Part shown: positions 25,812 to 34,302 of the stretch, one piece after another
How the letters are laid out: every line of letters begins with the position of its first letter
How positions within the stretch are numbered: position 1 is the stretch's first letter
Origin: Streptomyces sp. NRRL S-87
Lineage (GTDB): Bacteria; Actinomycetota; Actinomycetes; Streptomycetales; Streptomycetaceae
NCBI RefSeq assembly: GCF_000719335.1
Contig: NZ_JOGB01000002.1
Coordinates: 178,693 to 242,692, forward strand
Direction: 5' to 3'
DNA: 64,000 bases
Position numbers and translations under genes: made by a program
The notes under the pieces: model-generated
The model's database searches: none
Seen by the model: only the letters and a program-made list of their open reading frames with translations
What the model was told of the DNA's origin: nothing

Positions 25812-27275
25812 TCAGGTGGTCGGGCCGGCCCCGGCCTCGGCGGCGAGGGCGGCGACCCGGCCGCGGACCGCGAACCAGCCGGCGACGAGCGCCGCGGCGA
25901 TGCCGGGCAGGAACATGACCGTGGTGCGGCCGACGCCGCCGTCGCACCACATGAGGACCAGGACGGTCACGAGGAAGACCAGGGTCACGATCTGGGTGTA
26001 CGGGGCCCAGGGCAGCTTGTAGCCGGGTCGGGTGACCAGGCCGGCCTCGGAGCGGCGCCAGAACAGCAGCGAGCAGATCATGACCATCGCCCAGGTGCCG
26101 AGGATGCCGATGGAGGCGAGGTTGAGCACGATCTCGAACGCGTCGGAGGGCATCCAGTAGTTCAGGCCGACGCCGGCCACGCCGAAGGCCGCGGTGAACA
26201 GGACACCGCCGTAGGGGACCTTGCCCTTGTTCATGACGGCCGTGAACTTCGGCGCGGAGCCCGCCATGGCCATCGAGCGCAGGATGCGGCCGGTGGAGTA
26301 CAGGCCGGAGTTCAGCGAGGAGAGCGCGGCGGTCAGGACGACCAGGTTCATGATGCCGGCGGTGCCGGGGATGCCGAGCTTGTCGAAGACCGTGACGAAG
26401 GGGCTCTGGTCGGCGGAGTACGCGGTGTACGGCAGCAGCAGCGCGAGCAGGACGACCGAGCCGACGTAGAAGACGCCGACGCGCCACATGATCGAGTTGA
26501 TCGCCTTGGGCATGATCTTCTCGGGGTTCTCGGTCTCGCCGGCGGCGACGCCGCACAGTTCGACGGAGGCGTACGCGAAGACGACGCCCTGGACCACGAG
26601 CAGCATCGGCAGGACGCCGGACGGGAAGAGGCCGCCGTGGTCGGTGACGGAGGCCAGGCCGGGGGTGTGGCCGCCGATGTCGTGGCTGGTGGCGACGAGG
26701 TAGATGCCCACGAGCATGAACGCGACGAGCGCGGCGACCTTGACGATGGAGAACCAGAACTCCATCTCGCCGAAGTAGCGGACGGAGATGAGGTTCGCCG
26801 CCAGCACGACGGAGAGGGCGACGAGGGCGAGGATCCACTGCGGGACGTCGCTGAACATGGCCCAGAAGTGGGCGTACGTCGCGGCCGCGGTGATGTCGGC
26901 CACCGTGGTGGTGGACCAGTTCAGGAAGTACAGCCAGCCGGCGGTGTAGGCGCCCTTCTCGCCCATGAACTCGCGGGCGTACGAGACGAACGCGCCGGAG
27001 GAGGGGCGGTAGAGGACGAGCTCGCCGAGGGCCCGTACGACGAAGAAGGCGAAGACGCCGCAGACCGCGTACGCGATGGCGAGGGAGGGACCGGCTCCGG
27101 CGAGGCGGCCGCCCGCTCCGAGGAACAGGCCGGTGCCTATGGCGCCGCCGATCGCGATCATGTTGATGTGCCGGGACTTGAGGTCCTTGCTGTAACCCTC
27201 GTCGCCTGCGTCGACGTGCCGGGACGGAGCCGACGCGCCGGCCGACTGGGCCGTGGTCAGGGTGCGGTCACTCAT
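25812..27275 (-). CDS. Amino-acid permease, AnsP/GabP-like (APC superfamily)
   Basis: 487 residues with about 12 membrane segments. The N-terminus DLKSRHINMIAIGGAIGTGLFLG (about residues 28-50) is the AAT-family signature, followed by the conserved glutamate helix FVVRALGELVLYRPSSGAFVSYAREFMG. The closest resemblance by eye is to L-asparagine permeases, but other amino acids cannot be excluded. It imports its substrate with protons across the cytoplasmic membrane. The start at 27275 (MSDRTLTTAQS) follows GAAGG; the longer frame adds a Pro/Arg-rich stretch. A second permease gene lies upstream on the same strand. Confidence 0.9.
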   Translation of the reverse strand: MSDRTLTTAQSAGASAPSRHVDAGDEGYSKDLKSRHINMIAIGGAIGTGLFLGAGGRLAGAGPSLAIAYAVCGVFAFFVVRALGELVLYRPSSGAFVSYAREFMGEKGAYTAGWLYFLNWSTTTVADITAAATYAHFWAMFSDVPQWILALVALSVVLAANLISVRYFGEMEFWFSIVKVAALVAFMLVGIYLVATSHDIGGHTPGLASVTDHGGLFPSGVLPMLLVVQGVVFAYASVELCGVAAGETENPEKIMPKAINSIMWRVGVFYVGSVVLLALLLPYTAYSADQSPFVTVFDKLGIPGTAGIMNLVVLTAALSSLNSGLYSTGRILRSMAMAGSAPKFTAVMNKGKVPYGGVLFTAAFGVAGVGLNYWMPSDAFEIVLNLASIGILGTWAMVMICSLLFWRRSEAGLVTRPGYKLPWAPYTQIVTLVFLVTVLVLMWCDGGVGRTTVMFLPGIAAALVAGWFAVRGRVAALAAEAGAGPTT

Positions 27276-27617
27276 GTATGACTTCGCCTTCGTGGATGGG
27301 ACAGGCATGTCCGGGTGCACGAAGGCGGACTGGGTGGGCCCCTCGGTGCCGGAGCGCGCCGCGGAACGCGGGCCCTCCGCACGGCAGGGGTTCGCCCCGG
27401 CCGTGACCCGGCGCCCGGGCGGCGGCTGCGAGCACGGGCACGAGCACGGTCCTGGGCGGGGTATTTCGGCCCCAAGGAGACCATGGTGCGGTGGATCAGC
27501 CAAAACCGGGCGGACCGCTCGCGCGGCCCGCCCGGTGGTGACGGCGGCATGGCCCGAAGGTGAATTCCGGATGTACGGGGGGTGGAGCGGGAGTTCACCG
27601 GAGCCGGGTGTGACGTG
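27276..27617. other. Intergenic region between two permease genes
   Basis: 342 nt that should contain the promoter of the AnsP-like gene (minus strand). No convincing -35/-10 pair, tRNA or hairpin terminator was found. A perfect 7-bp-arm palindrome (27608-27623) straddles its far end and the stop codon of the upstream permease. Confidence 0.5.
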
Positions 27618-27623
27618 TCACAC
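27608..27623. promoter_or_regulatory. Crp-like palindrome
   Basis: GTGTGACGTGTCACAC fits the Streptomyces Crp motif GTG(N)6GNCAC (recalled from the literature). It overlaps the stop codon of the 27618-29192 gene and lies about 335 nt upstream of the AnsP-like permease start, which is far for a conventional site. Confidence 0.35.
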
Positions 27624-29192
27624 GGCCGTGTGGTCCCGGTCGGCGTGCTCCGCCCGGTCGGCCTCGTCCGCTGCCTGGTCGAGGCGGAAGGCCTCGTTGC
27701 CCAGGCCGATCCGGGCGTGGGCCTCGGGGCGGCGGGACTTCATGAGGGCGCCGTGCACCAGGCCGACGACCACGGCGGCGCCGATGATGCCCGGCAGCAC
27801 CCAGGCGAGGGCCGAGCCCTCGGCGGCGCCGACCAGGACGCCGAAGTCCTTGACGGTGTAGCCGGCGATGCCGAGCAGCAGGAGGCCGGAGACGCCGGCG
27901 GCGAGCAGCCGCCAGATCTGGGTGCCGGCGGCGCCGCGCCGTACGAAGAAGGCGATGACCGCGGCGGAGGCTGCCGCCATGAGCAGGGTCACGCCGAGGG
28001 CGCCGACGCTGCCCATCCACGTGAACAGGTGCATGACGGGGGCGGTGGGGTCGCCTGCGGGCTTGTCGTCCGTGACGGCGAAGGCGGCGACGACCAGGAC
28101 CGAGACCGCGGTCTGGAGGAGGGAGCCGGTGGCGGGGGCGCCGCTGGTGGGGTTGGTGCGGCCGAAGGCGGCCGGCAGCAGGCCCTCGCGGCCCATGGCG
28201 AAGGCGTACCGGGCGACGACGTTGTGGAAGCTGAGCATGGCCGCGAACATGCCGGTGACGAAGAGGACGTGCAGGACGTCGGTGAAGGTGGCGCCGAGGC
28301 GGGCCTGGGTGAGCTCGAAGAGGAGTCCGGGGCCCGCCTTGGCGGAGGCGTCGACGACGGAGGCGGGGCCGGTCGCCACCGTCAGGGCCCAGGCGCTGAT
28401 GCAGAAGAAGAGGGCGACGAAGCCGACGGCGAGGAACATGACGCGGGAGACGACGATGTGCGGCTTGCTGGTCTCCTCCGCGTACACCGGGGACTGCTCG
28501 AAGCCGACGAAGGCGGCGATGCAGAAGCACAGGGCGGTGCCCAGGCCGGGGCCGGTGAGGGCGGCGGGGTCGAAGGCGGCGAGGGAGACGCCCTCCTTGC
28601 CCGGGTCGGAGAAGGCCGCCACGTCGAAGACGACGACGAGGGCGCACTCGATGAGCAGGAGGACGCCGAGGACCCGGGCGTTCAGGTCGATCTTGAGCCA
28701 GCCGAGGAGGCCGGTGAGGCCCACGGCGAGCAGGGCGGGGATCCACCAGGCGAGTTCGGTGTCGAGGTAGGTGGCGAACAGGCCGGACACCTCGAAGCCG
28801 AGGATGCCGTACACGCCGACCTGCATGGCGCTGTAGGCGACCAGGGCGACGAGGGAGGCGCCGGCGCCCGCGGTGGGGCCGAGGCCGCGGGCGATGTAGG
28901 CGTAGAAGGCGCCGGCGTTGTGGACGTGCCGGCTCATCTCCGCGTAGCCGATGCTGAACAGCGCGAGGACCGCGCCGAGGATGACGAAGAGGAGCGGCTG
29001 TCCGACGATGCCCATGACGCCGAAGGTCTGGGGCATGACGCCGGCGACCACCATCAGGGGCGCGCTGGCGGCGAGCACCGAGAGCAGCAGCCCGGCCGTG
29101 CCGAGGCGGTCCGCGCGGAGGGCGCGGTCCTGGCCTTTGTACGTGCGTATGTCCGAGGTGCCGGAGAGCGTGCCGGATCTGCCCGTCGCCAT
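27618..29192 (-). CDS. APC-family amino-acid permease
   Basis: 524 residues, about 12-14 membrane helices. The family start is present: GTAGLLLSVLAASAPLMVVAGVMPQ (about residues 31-55), then ISRxxxNAGAFYAYIARGLGP-type sequence (SRHVHNAGAFYAYIARGLG, about 87-105), and a mid-protein GFEQSPVYAEETSKP loop (about 231-245). It belongs to the APC superfamily but a different branch from its downstream neighbour. The substrate is unknown. The ATG start follows GGAAAGGACG. Six TGGAAC repeats lie 70-145 nt upstream of the start and may be its control region. Confidence 0.88.
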   Translation of the reverse strand: MATGRSGTLSGTSDIRTYKGQDRALRADRLGTAGLLLSVLAASAPLMVVAGVMPQTFGVMGIVGQPLLFVILGAVLALFSIGYAEMSRHVHNAGAFYAYIARGLGPTAGAGASLVALVAYSAMQVGVYGILGFEVSGLFATYLDTELAWWIPALLAVGLTGLLGWLKIDLNARVLGVLLLIECALVVVFDVAAFSDPGKEGVSLAAFDPAALTGPGLGTALCFCIAAFVGFEQSPVYAEETSKPHIVVSRVMFLAVGFVALFFCISAWALTVATGPASVVDASAKAGPGLLFELTQARLGATFTDVLHVLFVTGMFAAMLSFHNVVARYAFAMGREGLLPAAFGRTNPTSGAPATGSLLQTAVSVLVVAAFAVTDDKPAGDPTAPVMHLFTWMGSVGALGVTLLMAAASAAVIAFFVRRGAAGTQIWRLLAAGVSGLLLLGIAGYTVKDFGVLVGAAEGSALAWVLPGIIGAAVVVGLVHGALMKSRRPEAHARIGLGNEAFRLDQAADEADRAEHADRDHTAV

Positions 29193-29259
29193 GGCGGGTC
29201 GTCCTTTCCAGGGGGTAGGGCCGGGGTGGGGAGTCCCGGCGGGTGGAGCTGAGCGGGGG

Positions 29260-29338
29260 TGGAACGGTCCGGGGTGGAACCGTTCGGTGGAACGGTCCGG
29301 GGGTGGAACTGTTCTGATGGAACTGTTCTGGGTGGAAC
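29260..29338. repeat. Array of six TGGAAC repeats
   Basis: TGGAAC starts at 29260, 29275, 29288, 29304, 29318 and 29333, a spacing of 13-16 nt. Three copies extend into the palindromic GGAAC(C/T)GTTC. The array lies in the 195-nt gap upstream of the minus-strand permease start (29192). Confidence 0.8.
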
Positions 29339-29387
29339 TGGTCCGGTGCGGCGGTTCGTCGGGCGGGTGGGGCGGGGCCGCGGCCTG

Positions 29388-30332
29388 TCAGGCCGAGCCG
29401 AGTGCGGCGCTGCGGGCTGCCATGAACGCCTTGTGCGGGTCGAGGTCGAGGTAGGACCAGGGGGCGCGGGTGGCGTGGCGCCCGATCCGGTGGAAGAGGG
29501 CGGCGGCCTCGGCGGGGCGGCCCTCGCAGAGCTTGGCGTGGGCCAGGAAGTTGAGGTCGATGCGGTTGCGCGGGTGGTCCTCGCGCTCCCACTCCAGCCA
29601 CCAGTCGAAGGCGGAGCGCAGCACCTGGCGGGCGCGCCGGCCGGTCCAGTGCTCGGCGGCGCCGGGGGCGGCCCCGGCGGCGGCGAGGACGCGGTAGCGC
29701 TCGGCGTGGGCGATCACCGGCAGGACGGCGAGCGGGGAGTCGGCCGGGGACTCCTCGGCGGCCCAGGCGGCGAAGTCGTACACCTCGTGGAGGGGGTCGG
29801 TGCCGGTCTCGGGCGCGCGTTCGGCGAGCTTGGCGACCATCAGGTGGTGGGCGTGGTGGTGGTCCCGGTGGCGGGCGCGCACCTGGTCGAAGGTGCGGGC
29901 GAACTCCTCCTCCGGGCCGAGGGCGCTGTGGAGCAGGAGCAGGCCCAGCCAGGGGGTGGGGTCGGTGGGCACCCGGGCGGCCGCGGCGCGGCAGGCCTGT
30001 TCGGCCGCGTCGGCGGAGCCCTTGCCGCGCAGGGCCGCGAAGACCTGGGCGCAGGCGAGGAGGGTGGCGGCCTCGGCGCTCCCGGGTTCGGCCAGGAGCC
30101 ACTCGCGGGACCACGCCACGGCGGTGGGGGTCTCGGCGAGCACGACGACGCGGTGGCCGCGGCGGTCCCAGTCGTCACCGGTGGCGGTGAGCAGGGCGCG
30201 GGCCTTCGCCCACCTGCCCTGACCGAACTGGCCGCGCACGTCTATGAGTTCGTCGTCGCACAATGCGGAGTCGAAGAACTGGGTGTCCTTCTTCCGGGAG
30301 CGGCCGAGGGGCGGCGGCGGAGGCGGCGACAT
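29388..30332 (-). CDS. Hypothetical helical-repeat protein
   Basis: 314 residues, helical throughout and rich in Ala, Arg and Trp, not assigned to a named family. Pairs of helices such as ARALLTATGDDWDRRGHRVVVLAE, EAATLLACAQVFAALRG and WLGLLLLHSALGPEEEFARTFDQVRARHRDH look like TPR-type units but without a clean consensus. Later elements are RSAFDWWLEWEREDHPRNRIDLNFLAHAKLCEGRPAEAAALFHRIG. No signal peptide is seen. The start at 30332 (MSPPPPPPLGRSRKKDTQ) follows GGAAGGGAAG; two upstream ATGs lack a site. It stands alone between promoters. Confidence 0.75.
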   Translation of the reverse strand: MSPPPPPPLGRSRKKDTQFFDSALCDDELIDVRGQFGQGRWAKARALLTATGDDWDRRGHRVVVLAETPTAVAWSREWLLAEPGSAEAATLLACAQVFAALRGKGSADAAEQACRAAAARVPTDPTPWLGLLLLHSALGPEEEFARTFDQVRARHRDHHHAHHLMVAKLAERAPETGTDPLHEVYDFAAWAAEESPADSPLAVLPVIAHAERYRVLAAAGAAPGAAEHWTGRRARQVLRSAFDWWLEWEREDHPRNRIDLNFLAHAKLCEGRPAEAAALFHRIGRHATRAPWSYLDLDPHKAFMAARSAALGSA

Positions 30333-30502
30333 CCGCGGACTTCCCTCCATGGACACGGTGTACGAGCGAATGATCACGCACAGCAAACCGGTAGGGATTG
30401 CTCCGAGTCAAGGTCCGGTCCACTGGCTGGCGTGTTTCAAGTGGTCCGAAATGACGGCTAGTTGGCGTAAAGAAACCGGTTCGCGGCCAAGATCGGCCTG
30501 CC

Positions 30503-30508
30503 TAGGCT
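30503..30508 (+). promoter_or_regulatory. -10 element of the ASCH gene (leaderless start)
   Basis: TAGGCT ends six bases before the ATG at 30515, the same arrangement as at mshC. No ribosome site is visible. Confidence 0.5.
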
Positions 30509-30514
30509 GAGGTC

Positions 30515-30943
30515 ATGACGAACCATGAGGACCTTCCGCCCTTCCTGTTGGCCTTCCCCGGGCCGCTGCGCGACCAGTTGGTGGCCGCGGTGCTGAGTGG
30601 CGCGAAGACGAGCACCACGGGTCTGGTGGCTGAGTACGAGGCGGTCGGCGAGGCGCTGCCGCTGGTCGGGGAACGGCAGGTGGTGCTCGACTCGGACGAG
30701 CTGCCGGTGGCCGTGATCGAGGTGACGGACGTCCGGGTGCTGCGCGCGGGTGACGTGGACGACGCCCACGCGCGGGACGAGGGCGAGGGGTACACCACGG
30801 TGGCCGAGTGGCGCCGGGTGCACGAGGGGTTCTGGCACAGCCCGGAGGTGCGGGCCGAGATCGGGGACCCGGACTTCACCGTCGACGACGACACGCTGGT
30901 GGTGGCGGAGCGGTTCCGTGTGGTGGAGGTCCTGCCGCGCTGA
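30515..30943 (+). CDS. ASCH-domain protein
   Basis: 142 residues. The ASCH fold is marked by the opening GPLRDQLVAAVLSGAKTSTTGLVAEYE (about 16-42), the strand ERQVVLDSDELPVAVIEVTDVRV and the terminal VVAERFRVVEVL. The GAKTST loop is the conserved basic patch that binds RNA or nucleotides in the PUA-like superfamily. Proposed roles include RNA modification or N-acylcytidine hydrolysis; nothing here decides. It appears leaderless and monocistronic, converging with the flavoprotein gene 45 nt away. Confidence 0.88.
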   Translation: MTNHEDLPPFLLAFPGPLRDQLVAAVLSGAKTSTTGLVAEYEAVGEALPLVGERQVVLDSDELPVAVIEVTDVRVLRAGDVDDAHARDEGEGYTTVAEWRRVHEGFWHSPEVRAEIGDPDFTVDDDTLVVAERFRVVEVLPR

Positions 30944-30988
30944 CCTCCTTCGCGGGTCCTCGCGCCCCGCCCGTCACGCGCGGTCGGG

Positions 30989-32644
30989 TCACCCCACCGC
31001 GCGGGCCGCGGCGCGGCCGGCCGTGCGGCCGGAGAAGAGGCAACCGCCGAGGAAGGTGCCCTCCAGCGCGCGGTAGCCGTGCACTCCCCCGCCGCCGAAG
31101 CCGGCCGCCTCCCCGGCCGCGTACACGCCGGGCAGCGGCTCGCCGCCCTCGGTGAGCACGCGCGAGGACAGGTCGGTCTCCAGGCCGCCCAGCGACTTGC
31201 GGGTCAGGATGTTGAGCCGTACGGCGATCAGCGGGCCGGCGGCGGGGTCGAGGATGCGGTGCGGGGCGGCGGTGCGGATCAGCCGGTCGCCGAGGTACTT
31301 GCGGGCCCCGTGGATCGCGGTGACCTGGAGGTCCTTGGTGAAGGGGTTGGCGATCTCCCGGTCCCGGGCCGTGATCTCGCGGCGCAGCTCGGCCTCGTCG
31401 ATGAGCGGCTCCTTGGTCAGTGCGTTCATGCCCCGGACCAGGGCGGCCAGGTCGCGCTCCACGACGAAGTCGACGCCGTGGTCCATGAAGGCCTTCACGG
31501 GCCCGGGTACGGCCTGCCGGGCCCGCTCGATGACGGCGCGGACGGACTTGCCGGTCAGGTCGGGGTTCTGCTCGGAGCCCGAGAGGGCGAACTCCTTGCC
31601 GATGATGCGCTGGTCGAGCACGAACCAGGTGTGGTCGTGGCCGGTCTTCATGATGTGCTCGAGCGTGCCGAGGGTGTCGAAGCCGGGGAACAGCGGCACG
31701 GGCAGCCGGCGGCCGCGGGCGTCCAGCCAGAGGGAGGACGGGCCGGGCAGGATGCGGATGCCGTGTCCCGGCCAGATCGGGTTCCAGTTCTCGATGCCCT
31801 CGGTGTAGTGCCACATGCGGTCCTTGTTGATGTGGCGGGCACCGGCGGCCTCGGCGATGCCCAGCATCAGGCCGTCGACGTGCGCGGGGACACCGGACAG
31901 CATCCGCTCGGGCGGGGTGCCGAGGCGGGCCGGCCAGTGGGCGCGGACCAGGTCGTGGTTGCCGCCGATGCCGCCCGAGGTGACGACCACCGCCTGCGCG
32001 CGCAGCTCGAAGTGTCCGGCGACCTCGCGGCCGCTGGCCTCGCCGCGCGCCACGGCGGACGGTTCGAGGACCTCGCCGGTGACGGTGTCCACCGCACCGG
32101 CGCTGCGGCCGAGGCCGGTGATGCGGTGCCGGAACCGCAGGTCGACCAGGCCGCGGGCGGCCGCGGCGCGCACCCGCCGCTCGAAGGGTTCGACGAGGCC
32201 GGGCCCGGTGCCCCAGGTGATGTGGAAGCGGGGTACGGAGTTGCCGTGGCCGGTGGCGTCGTAGCCGCCGCGTTCGGCCCAGCCGACGACGGGGAAGAAG
32301 CGCACGCCCTGGGCGTGCAGCCACGACCGCTTCTCGCCGGCGGCGAAGTCGACGTACGCCTCGGCCCAGCGGCGCGGCCAGTGGTCCTCCTCGCGGTCGA
32401 AGCCGGCGGTGCCGAACCAGTCCTGGAGGGCGAGGGCGTGGCTGTCCTTGATGCGCATGCGCCGCTGTTCGGGCGAGTCGACGAAGAAGAGGCCGCCGAA
32501 GGACCAGTGGGCCTGCCCGCCGAGGGACTGCTCGGGCTCCTGGTCGAGCAGGATGACCCTGCGTCCCGCGTCCGCCAGCTCGGCCGTGGCGGCCAGGCCG
32601 GCGAGGCCGGCTCCGATAACGATCACATCCGCGTCGTACGCCAT
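30989..32644 (-). CDS. FAD-binding dehydrogenase (KstD-like)
   Basis: 551 residues. An N-terminal FAD Rossmann motif, VIVIGAGLAGLAATAELADAGRRVILLD (residues 7-34), is followed by a flavin-ring block SLGGQAHWSFGGLFFVD and, at the C-terminus, the second FAD contact GVYAAGEAAGFGGGGVHGYRALEG. The layout resembles 3-ketosteroid-delta-1-dehydrogenases and fumarate-reductase flavoproteins. The FAD would accept hydride from an unknown CH-CH substrate. The start at 32644 gives MAYDADVIVIGAG, the usual beginning. It is divergent from the Nudix gene with only 69 nt between, including a 13-bp direct repeat. Confidence 0.9.
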   Translation of the reverse strand: MAYDADVIVIGAGLAGLAATAELADAGRRVILLDQEPEQSLGGQAHWSFGGLFFVDSPEQRRMRIKDSHALALQDWFGTAGFDREEDHWPRRWAEAYVDFAAGEKRSWLHAQGVRFFPVVGWAERGGYDATGHGNSVPRFHITWGTGPGLVEPFERRVRAAAARGLVDLRFRHRITGLGRSAGAVDTVTGEVLEPSAVARGEASGREVAGHFELRAQAVVVTSGGIGGNHDLVRAHWPARLGTPPERMLSGVPAHVDGLMLGIAEAAGARHINKDRMWHYTEGIENWNPIWPGHGIRILPGPSSLWLDARGRRLPVPLFPGFDTLGTLEHIMKTGHDHTWFVLDQRIIGKEFALSGSEQNPDLTGKSVRAVIERARQAVPGPVKAFMDHGVDFVVERDLAALVRGMNALTKEPLIDEAELRREITARDREIANPFTKDLQVTAIHGARKYLGDRLIRTAAPHRILDPAAGPLIAVRLNILTRKSLGGLETDLSSRVLTEGGEPLPGVYAAGEAAGFGGGGVHGYRALEGTFLGGCLFSGRTAGRAAARAVG

Positions 32645-32680
32645 GGCACAGATCTTCAGTACGCGGCGGTAACCCGTCAA

Positions 32681-32713
32681 CACCGGTGCTTGGTCGTCGG
32701 CACCGGTGCTTGG
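32681..32713. repeat. 13-bp direct repeat in a divergent promoter
   Basis: CACCGGTGCTTGG occurs at 32681-32693 and 32701-32713, 20 nt apart (two helical turns), immediately before the Nudix ATG. Each copy contains the palindrome CACCGGTG. Confidence 0.7.
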
Positions 32714-33391
32714 ATGGACCGCATGAGCGCAGCCGAGGAGATCCTGGACGTCGTCGACACCGAGGACCGGGTGGTCAGGCAGGCCCCGCGGGGCGAGGTG
32801 TACGCCCGGGGGCTCCGGCACCGGTGCGTGTTCGTGCAGGTCAGGGACGGGGCCGGGCGGATCTTCGTGCACCGCCGGACGTCGGGGAAGCTGGTCTTCC
32901 CCTCCCTGTACGACATGTTCGTCGGCGGGGTGGTGGGCGCCGGCGAGGAGTACGCGGCGGCGGCCCTGCGGGAGGCCGAGGAGGAGCTGGGCGTGGCGGG
33001 GCTCGCGCAGCCCGTGCCGCTGTTCAAGTTCCTGTACGAGGACGCGGGGGACGGGTCGGGGGACGGATCCGGGTCCGGACCCGGTGGAGGGTCTGGGGCT
33101 GAGTCCGGGTCCGGGTCCGTCGGATCGTGGTGGTCGTACGTGTACGAGGCGCGGTGGGACGGGCCGGTGGAGCCCCAGGCCTCGGAGGTGGCCTGGCACG
33201 CCTTCCTCGACGAGGCCGAGGTCGCGGCACGGCTCGGCACGTGGGAGTGGGTGCCGGACGGGCTGGAGGCGTACCGCCGGCTGGCCGCGTTCCGGGGGGA
33301 TGAGCCGCTGCTCGGGGAGGAGCGGCCGCCTGGTGCGGGCGCGGTGCTCGGGGAGGAGCGGCTCCGCGGGCGGGGCGGGGACGCGCAGTAG
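32714..33391 (+). CDS. Nudix hydrolase
   Basis: 225 residues. A complete Nudix box (GX5EX7REUXEEXGU) is seen at about residues 75-97: G-VVGAG-E-EYAAAAL-REAEEELGV, which binds the metal and hydrolyses nucleoside-diphosphate-linked substrates. The N-terminus (EILDVVDTEDRVV...GEVYARGLRHRC) resembles isopentenyl-diphosphate-isomerase-like and MutT-type Nudix proteins. A Gly/Ser-rich insert at about 115-138, from GGATCCGGGTCCGG-like DNA repeats, interrupts the fold. The start at 32714 or 32723 (MSAAEE) is uncertain; neither has a good ribosome site. The next gene begins 9 nt after its stop. Confidence 0.9.
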   Translation: MDRMSAAEEILDVVDTEDRVVRQAPRGEVYARGLRHRCVFVQVRDGAGRIFVHRRTSGKLVFPSLYDMFVGGVVGAGEEYAAAALREAEEELGVAGLAQPVPLFKFLYEDAGDGSGDGSGSGPGGGSGAESGSGSVGSWWSYVYEARWDGPVEPQASEVAWHAFLDEAEVAARLGTWEWVPDGLEAYRRLAAFRGDEPLLGEERPPGAGAVLGEERLRGRGGDAQ

Positions 33392-33400
33392 ATTGCGCAG

Positions 33401-33811
33401 GTGATCGACTTCCTGAGGAACCTGGCGGGCGACGTACGGCTCTGGTTCGCGCCGCGGCGGCTGCGGGAGGAGGGCGGCACCCCGGACTACCGGTTCTCGC
33501 TGGCCAACGAGCGGACCTTCCTGGCGTGGCTGCGGACCGCGCTGGCCCTGGTGGGCGGCGGGTTCGCGGTGTACCAGTTCCTGCCGGACCTGCGCTGGGG
33601 GGTGCGGGTGGGGATGGCGGTGGCGCTGCTGGTGGTCGGGGCGGCGTGCGCGATGCGGGCGGTCAACCACTGGATCCGGTGCGAACGCGCGATGCGGCGC
33701 GGCGAGGACCTGCCGGTCTCGCACTTCCCCGTGGTGCTGAGCCTCGGGGTCGGCCTGGTGGCCCTGGCCATGGTGGTGGCCGTGCTGTTCGGCTGGACAC
33801 AGGGGCGGTGA
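33401..33811 (+). CDS. YidH-family (DUF202) membrane protein
   Basis: 136 residues with three membrane segments. The family signature RFSLANERTFLAWLRTALALVGGGFAVYQF is at about residues 31-60. The function of DUF202 proteins is not established. It follows the Nudix gene by 9 nt and precedes a second DUF202 gene by 9 nt, so all three are probably one transcript. Confidence 0.9.
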   Translation: MIDFLRNLAGDVRLWFAPRRLREEGGTPDYRFSLANERTFLAWLRTALALVGGGFAVYQFLPDLRWGVRVGMAVALLVVGAACAMRAVNHWIRCERAMRRGEDLPVSHFPVVLSLGVGLVALAMVVAVLFGWTQGR

Positions 33812-33820
33812 GGGGCGGCG

Positions 33821-34168
33821 GTGGACGGCAACGGGGCCCGGGGCGGGGGCGATGCGCGCGATCCGGGGCTGCAGCCGGAACGCACGCGCCTGGCGTGGCG
33901 GCGCACCACCCTGACGTGCACGGCGGTGGCGGTGCTGGCCGTCAAACAGGCCCTGCACGCCGCCGGTTCGCCGGTGGCGGTCGCGGGCACGGCGTCCATC
34001 GCCCTGCTGTGGGTCGGGTTCCTGGCGGTGGCGCACCGGCGGATCCGGGCACTGGCCGCGCCTCGTCCGGTGCTGCTCTCGGCGCGCTCGGCGTTGGCTG
34101 CGGCGCTGGTGTGCGCGGCGCTGGCCGGGCTCACGCTGGTCGTGATCCTGGCCAGTGCGGAGCGGTGA
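33821..34168 (+). CDS. DUF202-family membrane protein
   Basis: 115 residues with three membrane segments and the DUF202 start LQPERTRLAWRRTTLTCTAVAVLAV (about residues 17-41). It begins with GTG nine bases after the preceding paralogue. Two tandem DUF202 genes of different length, YidH-like and YidG-like, are a common pair; they may form a hetero-oligomer. Function unknown. Confidence 0.87.
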   Translation: MDGNGARGGGDARDPGLQPERTRLAWRRTTLTCTAVAVLAVKQALHAAGSPVAVAGTASIALLWVGFLAVAHRRIRALAAPRPVLLSARSALAAALVCAALAGLTLVVILASAER

Positions 34169-34302
34169 GGGCGGGACCGGGTGGGCACGTGGGTGGGCGG
34201 CTCGGGCGCAGCGTGAGTGGGCTTGGGTGGGGGGCTCGGTGAGCCGCTCGGGTCGGGGCTGGCAGGATGCTGCCGCCCGCCACCACGACCCGGGGAGCCG
34301 TG

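Noticed and set aside
29260..29338. LexA boxes or a CRISPR array in the TGGAAC repeats
   Set aside because: LexA sites need GAAC-N4-GTTC, whereas here the palindromes have one central base. The repeats are only 6-10 nt with no unique 30-nt spacers, so it is not CRISPR.
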